Shown here piece by piece: positions 45,229-55,067 of a stretch of 55,067 nucleotides of DNA. This DNA comes from Cerioporus squamosus (taxonomy: Eukaryota; Basidiomycota; Agaricomycetes; Polyporales; Polyporaceae): the NCBI GenBank assembly GCA_022592435.1, contig JABYQS010000215.1, forward strand, positions 1-55,067. Reading direction: 5' to 3'. The stretch's first letter is position 1. Each line of letters opens with the position of its first letter. The position numbers and the translations under genes were made by a program. Below the pieces are notes generated by a model. It searched no databases. It was given only the letters and a program-made list of their open reading frames with translations, and was not told the origin of the DNA.

Positions 45229-46042
45229 ATTCGGATTCCGTACCCATAACAGTTGAACTTAGATGTACCACGGTGTCGCGTGGACGGCGATTCTTGATCC
45301 GACTGTCTCGTCGGAATCTACATCCAGATATGCTGAGACACTGCTGAGCATCGAACGAGAGGATGAGGCCGCAGAGGGTGCAGGTGAGAAGGTGGAGGTT
45401 CGGAGGAGGGTCGGCCCTGGTCGGCCCCGTATGCCACGTGGCTATCTCGCACGCTGGAGACCCAGGTCAGACCAGTACTGGAGCGGCAGGAGCGCCAGCA
45501 CAACAGCACTCTTCCTCCTCCGTGCCACCTGCAAGCTGCATAGAGAGCTGCGCGACCTTGGAATGTTCTGCGGAGGCCGGAAACATAGTCAGCGAAGCCT
45601 GTATGGTCAGGGGTGACTCGAAGTTGTGCGGAAGCTAAGCTGCAAGTCACACAAGGTACGTATACGTCGTCTACTTGCTATGATGGAGAGTCAGGACTCA
45701 GATCAAGCCAGCAGTGGATATGGACGAGTCGATGGCCTGGACAAACGAGTTAACGTCGCTCAGTCTACGCTTCCAGTCTGACTTCCCATCCGCCCTTGCT
45801 GCTCTTACGCCGGCCAGTGAGATATGTGTGTACTTCAGCCCAGAAGTACGGCATGGCGCCTTCAACTCAATCACCACGTCTGCCTGGTCGGGCTTTGTCA
45901 CCCCATATACCGGGCGCTGAAGGAGTCTGCTTCATGTTTCACAACATCGGTGACTCATGGACATCGTCCGAGACCCTCCGGATCACACAGCAGGGACTCG
46001 CCAGAAAGGACGGTCTCACCCCCTTCTCCTCCGCACAGCTAA
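45229..46042. other. Intergenic between the two carboxylesterases
   Basis: No gene supported. The segment should hold the terminator of the first gene and the promoter of the second. Confidence 0.5.
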
Positions 46043-46048
46043 TATATA
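46043..46048 (+). promoter_or_regulatory. TATA box of carboxylesterase 2
   Basis: TATATA within TATATAGCAGGAGTCCGCG, 66 nt upstream of the ATG. It matches the core promoter of carboxylesterase 1. Confidence 0.55.
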
Positions 46049-46113
46049 GCAGGAGTCCGCGATGACTGCCTGGGCCCACCAATCGCCGACTCTCGACTAC
46101 TAGCAGCGCCGGT

Positions 46114-48458
46114 ATGGTCGTCCTTGCGTGGAGCGCGACAATTCTTCTCCAGATTTGGGTCGCCAGCGCCCTCCAGAATCGAGGCAGCTCGCATGTACAG
46201 CTCGATAAGGCGACCGTAGTCGGAGCAACCCAAGGTTCGACAGAGAGCTTCTTGGGGGTTCCGTATGCGCATGCTCCGTGAGTGACTCTCTGCCGGTGTT
46301 GACGTTGAACTGCGGTAAGCTAACTCAAATCATTCAGAGTCGGAGACCTTCGCCTTCGGCTCCCCCAGCTGATCGATTCCTACAACGGCACAATCGACGC
46401 AACCGCGTTCGGGAACCAATGCATCCAGCAAGCTGCTCCTCTCGGCCCCAACATACCGTCCGAGGTGTTGGAGGGACTGCAGACCCTCGGCACGGTGTTC
46501 GACACAAACGTGGACGTCCCGCAGAGCGAAGACTGTCAGTTGACCAATCCGCTCGTTCCTGCCCCTCACTAACTCAATCATTCACAGGTCTGAATCTCAA
46601 CATCATCCGCCCAGCCGAAGTCTCCCCGCATGAGAAGCTTCCCGTTCTATTCGTGCGTATCTCCGACCGTCTCGAGCGCCGCCGCCACAGAATTCACCCT
46701 GGGACTTTGAGTGGATGTACGGAGGCGCCTTCGCAGACGGGTCAAATGCCATGTGAGTGGCATTCAACTCAAGCATTCGCAAGTACTGAGATACAAATAG
46801 GGCGAAGTATAACGGGACACTCATCGTTCAGCGGTCTATCGACATCGGAGAACCTGTGATCTGGGTGGCCGTGAACTATCGGTATGGCCTACCTTCTACT
46901 TCATGCCTGCGAGCTCTCACTCGTCTGATGCTTCCTCTGCAGCCTCCATGCGTTCGGCTTCCTGGGTGGTCGAGAAGTCAAGGAAGCTGGGATTGGAAAC
47001 CTGGGTCTGCACGATCGTGAGTCTTCCCTTTCTACTTTCCCCCCTGACCTCGGCGCTGAGAGCAATGGACGCCTTTGCAGAACGAACAGCTCTTCGCTGG
47101 GTGCAGAAGTTCATCCCCTCATTCGGAGGAGATCCCAAGAAAGTGACCATGCAAGCCGTTTTTTTCCCGCGTATGACCGTGTCTGGAACTCACTCTGTCG
47201 CGATATGCTTAGCTGGGGAGAGAGCGCAGGCTCCATGTCCGTGTTCTTCCAGCTGTCCGCGAATTATGGGAACCCGGATGGTCTCTTCCGCGCTGGCATC
47301 ATGAGCTCGGGATCCTCAGTCCCGACCGGGGAAGTGACGGACGCGGACGTGCAGGGAACGTATGACCTCGTCGTCCAGCAGGTCGGATGCTCGGGCGCGA
47401 GCGATACCCTTGCTTGCTTGCGAACTGTGCCGGCCGAGAGTCTCCTCGCCGCCGCGAACAACACCCCTTCGGCCAACGGCTTCCAGGTGTGGACACAAGG
47501 CTTCGTTCGGCGTGTGATGCAGCGCCTGATCGATGATCGGGCTCGTAGGGTCTTGCTATGCCATGGATGCCGCATGCAGATGGGGTCTTCGTGACACAGC
47601 GCCCTCAAGAGCTCGTCGAGCGCGGGATTCTGGCGAACGTCCCGTTCATTATCGGTATGTCGTTCGCTCCATAGCCGTTAATGATGCACAGCTATGACAC
47701 CTTCGCCAGGCGACGTACAAGATGAAGGCACCCTGTTCTCACTCGGGAATCTGAACATTACGTGCGTTGACAGAGGCTATAGACTTCGTCATGGCTGACA
47801 CGACCATTCAGGACAGAGCAAGAACTGACTGATTACCTGAAGACGATCTGGTTCCCCGGCGCGTCTTCCCGCGACCTCGAGAAGATTCTGAAGCTCTATC
47901 CTTCCGACCCTGCCGAGGGCTCACCGTTTGGTACAGGCACGACGGAAGCCTTCACGTCCCAGTATAAGCGGATTGCGGCCATCCAAGGGGATTGGTTCTT
48001 CCACGCTCCCCGCCGCCAGCTTCTCGACAGGTTCTCGTCAACGCGGGCCACGTACAACTTTCGTGCGTGCCCTCTCTTGCTCTGATGCTCTTTGTCTCGG
48101 CTGACCGTTCATTCTTGCTGCAAGTGAGCGCACGCACGAACCTCTCCGGTATAGGCTATGTGAAATCTCAGTGGTAGTACTCACATCGGCTTGTGCTGAT
48201 AGACCATCGTAGGCCCACGGAACGGACCTCCTCAACGCATTCGGCCCTGGGGACATGACGGACTACTTTATCCGTTTCGTCCGCCATCTCGATCCGAACG
48301 GCAACTCGTCGGTCTTCCATTGGCCTCCATACAATACATCCGCTCGACCGACGCTCCAGTTCAACGATGGAACCATCCCACTCGACATCACGGCAGATAC
48401 GGAGCGCATGGCTGGGACGGAGGCACTCCTCGACCTCAGCCTGCGATTCCCCTTTTGA
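46114..48458 (+). CDS. Secreted type-B carboxylesterase/lipase 2
   Basis: Thirteen exons matching the first gene one for one: 46114-46277, 46338-46534, 46588-46652, 46712-46752, 46801-46881, 46943-47016, 47081-47150, 47213-47486, 47549-47654, 47710-47761, 47812-48062, 48125-48159, 48213-48458. They give 551 aa. A signal peptide (VVLAWSATILLQIWVASA) precedes FLGVPYAHAPVGDLRL, QSEDCLNLNIIRP, MYGGAFADG, WGESAGSMS with Ser235, Glu363 (GDVQDEG) and His472 (GYAHGTDL), a full Ser-Glu-His triad. Seven of the 13 exons have the same length as in gene 1. The intron after exon 7 starts with GC (CCAT/GCAAGCC), where gene 1 has GT at the same place. The oxyanion segment has Tyr-Gly-Gly-Ala instead of Phe-Gly-Gly-Gly, which may shift specificity. 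Confidence 0.87.
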
Positions 48459-49365
48459 CCTCTTGTGCTGCGGGCACTGTACACTACCAGAATGAACGGC
48501 CTAAGTAGCGTCGTACAAATGGTTGAACCGAACATCTGCGATACATACTAGTGCTTATACATTGACGGAGAGACGTCTCCTCACGAACGAATAGAAGCCC
48601 GCTAGCATCTCACCACCACCAGCCAGATCAAGCGAAACACTGGCTGGGAGACGCGAGGAATCGAAATCAGAGGAAGTTGGGGAGGAGGTCATTCGCGCGC
48701 GAGGGCGTTCGGAGCGCCCGAGGCCAGCGCCGACTTTGGCCGATAACGCCTGTGCGACCACGACGACGTCCTCCTCCTCCTCCTCCTCCTCCTCGGGACC
48801 TCCTTCCCCTTCTCCTCCTCTTCCTCCTTCTCTTAGTATTACTCTCTGAGGCTTTCGATAACGACGAACTCAGAGATGGCAACGTCTTGGTGTGCAGGTT
48901 TTAAGCGCAAACTTCCTGGCCAGTGGTCCTCCGTCTCAGTCGACTTTCGGGTCTCCAGCCTGAGTCACGACGGGGTAGACTCTCTGTGCTGCGACTGCCC
49001 ATCTCTGACTTGGACCTGACTAGGACCTTTAATCATGCAGCTTCCCGATACCCTAAACGCCTCTTGCTCGGCGATCACGACCACACATCTCGGATGGATT
49101 GACGATAATAACAGCTCCTCCTCGTCTCCTGCTGCGCGCTTGGACATCGACGAAGGCCTGCTCATCAGTCCGCCCAGCTTCTGCGCAAGATACTGAGGGA
49201 CATACGTCTCAAAAACACCCCCAATCATCGCTTCACAGCCAATGAGGCCACTAATCTTGAGGCGTCCAAGCGATTGTGAATGGGGACAAAGATGGCAGGA
49301 GACTGGTGATGGTTCTTTCCTGGCGCCCTCGCTTTGGTACGCCCTCAGAGCACATCGGCTGTGAG
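48459..49365. other. 0.9 kb intergenic with a TCC microsatellite
   Basis: No gene supported. A perfect TCC run (about 48769-48794) sits in a longer pyrimidine-rich strip to ~48840. Confidence 0.5.
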
Positions 49366-49385
49366 TATATATCGTATTCTCTGCC

Positions 49386-50458
49386 ATGTCCTCTTCAGAA
49401 CCTCGTCTGCAATATGCACCACTCCTTACCGCGTCCTTTCCCGGTGTCTACGCTCCTCCCAGTCATCGCCAACTTCATGTGGCGCATGTCGCCTCTCACC
49501 CCGACTCCATTATATCCCCACTCTACCCTGCGTCCTTACAGCACCATGTCTCAGCAGGGCCGCTCTTCACTCTCGCGGTGGACCTCAGGCCTGCTCTAGA
49601 CGAAGTCGCCCTCGCGTCTCGCAAGAGGAAACGCGGATCGTCGAACGGGATGTGTTCTCGTCGCTCCAACCACCCCGACGGCATCTACTGTGGCGCGCAC
49701 GGCGATCCTGCACCATATGCGGTCCACGTTTCGGAGTCAGTGCGATCTCTAGACATCTCAGCTCCGACCTTGAAGCTCGCGGCGTCGATGTATCCCCTTT
49801 ACGCCAAGGTCGCGAAGGAGAACGCAGAACATTTCGAGACGCAGAGCCTGCATCATCTCAACAGGCTCATCCCCTGGTCCGAGTGCCCGCTTCATCTGTA
49901 TGTGCACTGCGAACAGATCTCGCCTGTTCCGGTACTTTACGTTCGCCACATATCCGCACACTCGGCATATCTCGACGGAGATACCGACATGGATGTCGAC
50001 GACGGCTTGCCTGTGGCCCATCTCCACATAGGTAGCCAGGAGGACCCGACGTACGCACACGGCACTTCGAGGCAAGAACTTGGTCCAGGTTCACCTTCGT
50101 CGCACCCGACGGCGAGGTGAGGACCGCCAAAGTGATAACGACCAGGTTGAGTAGCGAGTCTGCTTGCGCCGAATACGACATCCTGTGCAACCGGGATGCG
50201 GTCGGGAGCTCGGACGATCCGAGTCCGAGCATGGTATATCTCCCCAGTGGTTGCAGATGCACTACGGGACAGCTACACCTCAAGTGTCGGGACGGGTTGT
50301 GCAAGGAGAGCTCGCCCATCGTTCTTGGCGGGAGGCTCCCCAGGAGCGCTTCCCTCGCCGGCGTGGATTCTGTTGACGCGACTATCGCCTCGCCACCGCG
50401 GAAACGACGGAGGAGGTGCGTATTATTCCTGATATCCTCATCCGAGACACCGTCCTAA
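49386..50458 (+). pseudogene. Kinase-like family member K2, frameshifted and lacking the catalytic half
   Basis: The first part (49386-50120) encodes the shared N-terminal module: SLDISAPTLKLAASMYPLYAKV, KENAEHFETQSLHHLNRLIPW, PVPVLYVRHIS and PVAHLHIG, aligning with K3. The alignment then continues in another frame from ~50050 (WSRFTFVAPDGEVRTAKVITTRLSSESACAEYDIL, here split by my limit only in quoting WSRFTFVAPDG and TAKVITTRL), which corresponds to the Lys-containing strand of K3. A frameshift, or an intron I cannot place, separates the two parts. No FYG, HDAGF or DFG motif follows before the stop at 50458. The ATG at 49386 lies only 14 nt after a TATATAT, so the start is doubtful. Confidence 0.5.
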
Positions 50459-51025
50459 CGAGTTGTATACGTCTAGGTCGGATAGTTCTGTATAAGCGAG
50501 AAGGTGCAGTGGAGTTTCACGCTTGACTCCGACTCGGACTATCACTTCTTTCCTGCTTTGTTGTGGTTTCTCTTCATGAGTTGAGGCAGCTGCGAGTATA
50601 ACATCATGTTCACCCTTGTATGGTGTTTCCGGACTAGTGCGCGGCATGTGCACGCATAACGGAAGCGTGCTCCTCGGCGAGCGCTCTGGGGCTCCGCGGG
50701 CGGTGCGTAGATCTTTCTACTGAACGACCACCATGCCGGCGCCCTAGTTCCTTCTCTCTCTCTCAGGCAAGTGAGACACAGCTTCGGTGCTTCTCCATCA
50801 TATCGGCTCAATCTCACTTTCCGCATTCTTCTCGCTCAGGCATCCTCCCATCGACGTCTCTTGCCTCGCCGAGTCGTCGTGCGTCCGTGCGCAAGGTCCC
50901 GGTACCTCAAGGCCAGAAATGATGCTCTTCGACGCACTGCATACGATCCACGCAGAAGTTCTCGGTTTCGCACTCAAGCGGGCGGACGCTCATGATTCCA
51001 GGCAGGCGCCCGAGCTCGCGGCGAG
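50459..51025. other. Intergenic upstream of K3
   Basis: No gene supported. This is presumably the K2 3' end and the K3 promoter. Confidence 0.5.
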
Positions 51026-51031
51026 TATAAA
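51026..51031 (+). promoter_or_regulatory. TATA box of K3
   Basis: TATAAA (in GAGTATAAAGAGG), 68 nt upstream of the ATG at 51094. Confidence 0.55.
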
Positions 51032-51093
51032 GAGGAATTGTTCCTTGTCTTGCCAGGATCTGTGTACTTGCTGACTTCTGCTTTTACGCCACG

Positions 51094-52239
51094 ATGCTCG
51101 CCTTGAAGCTGCCAGTCTTCTCGTCCCTCCGCGCACGCTTCCGCCGGCGCACCTCCGAGACTGTCACGGATACTCTGTCCGACGCCCTCACGGTGTTTCC
51201 GAGAGGCTTTCCTCTCCGAGTTCCTCCATCATCCGTTCGTCCCAAGGCTCCCCAGCATGTGGCGGAGTTGGCTGATGAAATCGCTGAGCTCTACAAGGAG
51301 CTGAAGGCCAACGTCGCTGCCCGGGATGCCCGCACTCCGACCACTGTGGCGGCGCCGGACGACGAGTCTGCCATCGGTGGCGCAACACTTCCCTCCTCGA
51401 TTAAACCCTCGCCTGCTCATCCCGAGCCCTCCAGTGTGGCGTCGACGGATGAAGACGATCTCTCCGATGATGTGACCTCTCATATCAAGTCCATGGCGAT
51501 CTACCCCGTCGACGGGAACGTCTCCAAGGAGAACATCGCCCGCTTCCAGGTGCGCGGTCTCCGCAAGCTCGATCTCCTCATCCCGGAAGCAGACTTCCCC
51601 GATGTCCTCTTCGTCCACTACATCCGCATATCCTCCACGCCCGTGGCGTACGTCCGCGCCCTCCCCACGCTCCTCAAGGACGCTCACGGCTGCGTCGACT
51701 GGGACGTCCTGGAGCGCGGCGCCGGCCTCTGTCCGCGCGTCGCGCACCTGCACGTCTCCGACGACGAGCAGGTCACGCGGGCCCCGCGCTCCTCGGAGCG
51801 CAACGCCGTCCTGTCGCTCGCCGTTGACGTTGATGTTGGCAAGGAGCGGTCGAGGTCGGTGCTCCGGAACCGCGTCATCGCGAAGCTCACCCCGCGAGCG
51901 TGCGCAGCGCACAAGGCCCTGCGGAGCACGGCACGGTTCATGAGTGACACCGTCGGGCGGTACCTCGCTGCGGGGCGGCCCTTGCCCGTCGACTGTCCCA
52001 TGTTCTATGGGATGTACCTCCCGTACGAGTCGTTGACGAGGGAGATGCATGCCGAGTGCGGGTCGGGCGCGGCTGGGTGTGTGGAGATGCCGCCGATTGT
52101 GCTCGTGGAAGAGGTCGAGCTCCCTGTTCCTGCCAGTGTGGCGGCGCCGCCGGTGCGGCGGGCCGCTTGCGCGGAGCGTGAGGCTCCTGCTTGTATGCGG
52201 CCGTTTGCGCTCGACGCTCCCGCTGTGTTGGTGATGTAG
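51094..52239 (+). CDS. Kinase-like family member K3, N-terminal module plus N-lobe only
   Basis: A single uninterrupted 381-aa frame with a good TATA box. Residues ~100-260 carry the family N-terminal module (KENIARFQVRGLRKLDLLIPE, DFPDVLFVHYIRI, VAYVRALP, PRVAHLHVSDDE). An N-lobe-like part follows: RNRVIAKLTPRACAAHK with the Lys, MFYGMYLPYESL and PPIVLVEEVELP at the hinge position. The protein then ends in a Pro/Ala-rich tail, with no HDAGF-type loop and no DFG, so it cannot phosphorylate. A conserved long frame and intact promoter argue that it may be expressed as a catalytically dead product. Recent truncation is the alternative. Codon use is strongly GC-ending, more than in K1 or K4. Confidence 0.6.
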   Translation: MLALKLPVFSSLRARFRRRTSETVTDTLSDALTVFPRGFPLRVPPSSVRPKAPQHVAELADEIAELYKELKANVAARDARTPTTVAAPDDESAIGGATLPSSIKPSPAHPEPSSVASTDEDDLSDDVTSHIKSMAIYPVDGNVSKENIARFQVRGLRKLDLLIPEADFPDVLFVHYIRISSTPVAYVRALPTLLKDAHGCVDWDVLERGAGLCPRVAHLHVSDDEQVTRAPRSSERNAVLSLAVDVDVGKERSRSVLRNRVIAKLTPRACAAHKALRSTARFMSDTVGRYLAAGRPLPVDCPMFYGMYLPYESLTREMHAECGSGAAGCVEMPPIVLVEEVELPVPASVAAPPVRRAACAEREAPACMRPFALDAPAVLVM

Positions 52240-52904
52240 TCTTGATGTCGGTGTCGCCGACCTGTATACCCGTCGGACGTCGCAGTTAGATATTGGTAAG
52301 GAGGATGTCTGGTTTCGTTCGATTCGTTCTCTCTCCCTCTCCCTCTCTCTGTGTGCGAGCTAGTAGTTTACCTCCTCTGCACTCAGTCTCGGCTGGCTTC
52401 CTATTGCCACCATCCTGTATTTTCTCGTCATCCATTCTGTGTATGTACTAGTACATCTAGTCACCTGTGTGGGGATATCTGACCGTCCAGAACGCCCTGC
52501 GAGACGTTCTGACTGAACCTTGTGCTGAATGACAAGGGACGGTATGAGCGTCATCGAGGACAAATGGTAGGTGCAACAAGGCCTCGATCAAACTCACCTT
52601 TGTTCTGAGAGTCTGTGATCTTTATGGCCGAAGAACGAGCATTATTGTTTGCGCCGCTTGTGTCTCCGTGATATACTCACTCGTGAGGCAGTGGTTGTCT
52701 TCGTCTGGTCCCTCTCGGGTCTTCGATCTCAGGAGACAAGAGCCGCATATCAGGACATCCTCGCACCGCCGCCTCTCGTTCCAGGGCTTCTCCCCGCGCC
52801 TCCGACCACATCCTGAGGGCAACGTGACTATCCAAGGATCGTAGACCGCACACTGACAGTGGGAAGATAACGAACGAGGCGCACCCGGTTATCGGACACT
52901 GGCA
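52240..52904. other. Intergenic downstream of K3
   Basis: No gene supported. A CT-rich tract (CTCTCCCTCTCCCTCTCTCTG, ~52330-52352) lies in the presumed 3' region. A minus-strand Arg/Cys-rich frame at 52622-52822 has no support. Confidence 0.45.
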
Positions 52905-52910
52905 TATATA
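52905..52910 (+). promoter_or_regulatory. TATA box of the small gene at 52948
   Basis: TATATA, 38 nt upstream of the ATG. Confidence 0.45.
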
Positions 52911-52947
52911 GCGTCCGCCAGATCAAAACCCAGTAGCAGAACTCACC

Positions 52948-53193
52948 ATGGCCTCCTCGTCTATCATCCACTCGTTCCACCGCGAGCTGCACAAGTCCGA
53001 CGGGACGAGCTCCCTCCCTCCGACGCTCACGCGCTGCATCAAGTATGCGGTGGCGGTCGCTGCGGCACATGCCGGGGTCAATCCGATGACCCAGGCGATA
53101 CTGGTCGTAGACGCTGCTCTTGTGCCGGAAAGGCCAGACGGTGTGGCGGTGGATATGGAGGATGTGCTGCTACCTGCTGCCAAAGAGGGATAA
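52948..53193 (+). CDS. Small protein of unknown function, 81 aa
   Basis: An uninterrupted frame starts at an ATG in good context (CACCATGGC) 38 nt after a TATATA. The sequence is helix-rich (LTRCIKYAVAVAAAHAG, TQAILVVDAALVPE) and acidic at the end, with no signal peptide, membrane segment, CaaX box or Cys pattern. A GTAAGA...CAG intron-like stretch follows the stop, so a longer spliced form is possible. It lies between K3 and K4 and could be the start of a broken longer gene. I do not recognise the family. Confidence 0.35.
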   Translation: MASSSIIHSFHRELHKSDGTSSLPPTLTRCIKYAVAVAAAHAGVNPMTQAILVVDAALVPERPDGVAVDMEDVLLPAAKEG

Positions 53194-53872
53194 CAACGGT
53201 AAGAACATGGATGCGGTGGAAGCAATATCCGAGTGCTTACCGTACGGTTACTCAGGTCCTTCGGGTATGACGGCGACGACGATGAAGCATGAGTACACGT
53301 TGTCTCAGCAAGAGATTGACGGTCATCGCAGATACGTTTCAGTGGATGTTAAGCAGGTCTCCGATAGATGGATGTGGAAGGATGGGAACAAAGAGCAGGA
53401 ACCCGGGAGAGAGCTCCTCGGGATCGGCAAAAGCCGAGCTCAGTGTACTTGTCGTGAATTTGTGTACCGCCTTGTCCTCTGCGTCAGCCTGCGACGCGCT
53501 ATGCCCGCCCTATCTGTTCCTCTTGTTCACTCTCACTGTACAACACTATCCATTGCGCTCACACTTTGGCCCGATGCTGGAGAGACAAGAAGTCCACAAA
53601 TGCATGTCGTTGCATCGGCCTAGCCGCCGCCGTCACCATGGTAGTGATACTGACGGTATGGACATCGATGTCTATGCGCGTCCTGCTTCAATTGTCAACA
53701 CGCGGCCCAGAGTAGAATGCACTCTACATCTCCTGAATCTCCGTTCTTATGTGCGGGAGAGCTGCGGCTTGTCTCTGCAACCTGTAGGCTATGGCGTCCT
53801 CCGGCTTCCGCAGAGGTATGTGGCGTCTCTCCGCATAAATGCCAGTTTTCCGTCGCCATCTTCTCTATCGAC
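53194..53872. other. Intergenic upstream of K4
   Basis: Short frames only. No TATA-like box was seen close to the K4 start. Confidence 0.4.
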
Positions 53873-55067
53873 ATGTCTCCTCCACCTACAGCATACGACG
53901 CGAGTATGACTCTCCACGACTCATTCCAGTCAGACGACGACGTTATCTTGCACGACTCCGTCGACAAGCTCTCCGTCGCTTCCCCTCGCAAAGACCTGCA
54001 ACGGTACTGCAAGGTTCTTGGTCCGCTGATTCGGTACAATACCGATAACGTCGCAATCCCCTTCCTAGAAGACAACCTCTCCAACGCCCAGCTACCCGAC
54101 TTCCTTCTCGTCCACGATCCTGTCGGCATGACCGAATGGCGGGCCACGTACAAGCAGTTGGGTTGGGCGACTCCGTACTACAGGGTCACGAACCCCGAGC
54201 ACAGTCTGGGCGATGTTCCGCAGGCAGAGGACTTGCGTGCACTCTTGGAGATGGACGAGAGCGAGCGCCGCCGTCAGACGGCGCGCCTCTTCATCCACTT
54301 CAAGAATTGGATTGGGTCAGGAGATCACTCCGACGTGTATCACGCACCGCTTTCCCTGGAGGGAGGCGAGGGTCCACGGAAGACCGTGGCGGCCAAGGTG
54401 GCGTTCGGGTCCTGTCACTCACTGGACATGCTCCGGAACGAGGCGTCGATGTACGCCCGGTTTCCGAAGGCTCTCACGGAGAGTACGGTGGAGAGCCCCG
54501 CCGTGGTTCCCAAGTTCTATGGCCTCTACATGCCGCTCGACCCGGAACATCAGGTGAATGTGCACAGGAGGGAGTGTCGTGCATTGGCCACTGGCGACAA
54601 GTGTTCGGACGAAGTCGACGGTGCTATACAGCTCATGCAAGCCTGCGGAATGCCGCTCAGCGAAGTGGCGAACGCCGAGTGTTTGGAGCCATACCAGTAT
54701 GTCTCTTCTTCTGTTTCATCGTCGCCTCTGTTGTCTGAACCAACTTCGTATCCCAGGTCTACTCTTCGCACTATGATGTGCAGGTTTCACGACGCAGGCT
54801 TCCTCCACGGTTCTGTCTTTGCACGAAACCTCCTCGCACAACCCGGTCCTCTCCACCTACCTCCCGAACAGCGCCGTCGCGACAACCCAGTTTTCAAGCT
54901 CATCGACTTCGGTCGTACCGTCGAGCGCCAGCTCTTAAGCCAACAGGGACGCAACATTGGAGACGCCGAGTTTCAGGAGGCGTGCAAGCAGGAGCAGGAT
55001 AGGCTGTCTTGCGAGTTGAGGAATCCTCGCAGCCAATACTTGAACACTCCTGAGAGTCTCCGGTGCG
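53873..55067 (+). CDS. Kinase-like family member K4 (partial, runs off the window)
   Basis: Exon 1 is 53873-54696, a 60-nt GTATGT...CAG intron follows, and exon 2 runs from 54757 to the window end without a stop. The intron contains no stop and keeps frame. The N-terminal module is present (NLSNAQLPDFLLVHDP). The kinase-like part is the best preserved of the four: Gly loop WIGSGDHSDVYHAPL at 146-160, VAAKVAF with Lys175, LRNEASMYARFP with Glu190, VPKFYGLYMP, IQLMQACGMPL at the hinge, RFHDAGFLHGSVFARN with His286, QPGP, and FKLIDFGRT with Asp325. The HxD-type loop is replaced by HDAGF...RN, as in K1, so the catalytic mechanism is uncertain. After DFGR a charged helix (EFQEACKQEQDRL) replaces most of a normal C-lobe. 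The start ATG is the first in frame after upstream non-coding text. Confidence 0.7.
   Translation, partial: MSPPPTAYDASMTLHDSFQSDDDVILHDSVDKLSVASPRKDLQRYCKVLGPLIRYNTDNVAIPFLEDNLSNAQLPDFLLVHDPVGMTEWRATYKQLGWATPYYRVTNPEHSLGDVPQAEDLRALLEMDESERRRQTARLFIHFKNWIGSGDHSDVYHAPLSLEGGEGPRKTVAAKVAFGSCHSLDMLRNEASMYARFPKALTESTVESPAVVPKFYGLYMPLDPEHQVNVHRRECRALATGDKCSDEVDGAIQLMQACGMPLSEVANAECLEPYQYVSSSVSSSPLLSEPTSYPRSTLRTMMCRFHDAGFLHGSVFARNLLAQPGPLHLPPEQRRRDNPVFKLIDFGRTVERQLLSQQGRNIGDAEFQEACKQEQDRLSCELRNPRSQYLNTPESLRC

Noticed and set aside
52948..53193. Small protein considered as a mating pheromone precursor
   Set aside because: It has no C-terminal CaaX motif and no Cys near the end.

Overview
The window reads as basidiomycete (Agaricomycete, probably polypore-type) nuclear DNA. 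It is GC-rich. The genes are split by many 48-64 nt introns with GTRNGT/CAG borders. TATA boxes stand close to start codons. The protein families are lineage-typical: NACHT NLRs with a MLKL-like helical N-terminus, TKL-type kinase fragments, small HDAGF/DFGR kinase-like proteins, type-B carboxylesterases, a phi-like GST, and a LINE with RNase H.

Left half (1-28083): two long copies and one truncated copy of a tandem unit of about 11.97 kb (A 1-11935, B 11936-23909, C 23910-28083). Each full unit carries a minus-strand Ser-rich gene of unknown function, a nested block of degenerate subrepeats of about 0.8 kb, a possible minus-strand membrane-protein gene, a plus-strand gene of unknown function (283 aa in B), and a minus-strand kinase gene cut off after the ATP-binding N-lobe. 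The copies decay differently. The 283-aa gene is frameshifted in A but open in B. The Ser-rich gene is open in A but frameshifted in B and C. A 150-bp foldback element sits in B and C while A keeps the empty site. A tract of about 4.2 kb (9511-13733 and 21485-25707) appears identical between units, although the surrounding copies differ by several percent.

Middle (28084-33746): a nearly complete, open LINE on the minus strand (ORF1 with three zinc knuckles; ORF2 with endonuclease, reverse transcriptase, RNase H and a terminal CCHC). Its 3' tail abuts truncated unit C. Its truncated 5' end abuts a GST gene that has lost its second half, so the element sits exactly on a chromosomal junction.

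Right half (33747-55067): a NACHT NLR with a MLKL-NTD/HeLo-like N-terminus (35202-37860); four members of a divergent kinase-like family (39893, 49386, 51094, 53873; two lack the catalytic half and the last runs off the window); and between the first two members a tandem pair of 13-exon secreted carboxylesterases. The NLR and the kinase fragments of the array share the same kind of N-terminal helical domain. That domain type is tied to programmed cell death in fungi, so the neighbourhood looks like a fast-evolving defence or non-self-recognition cluster. This functional reading is inference.
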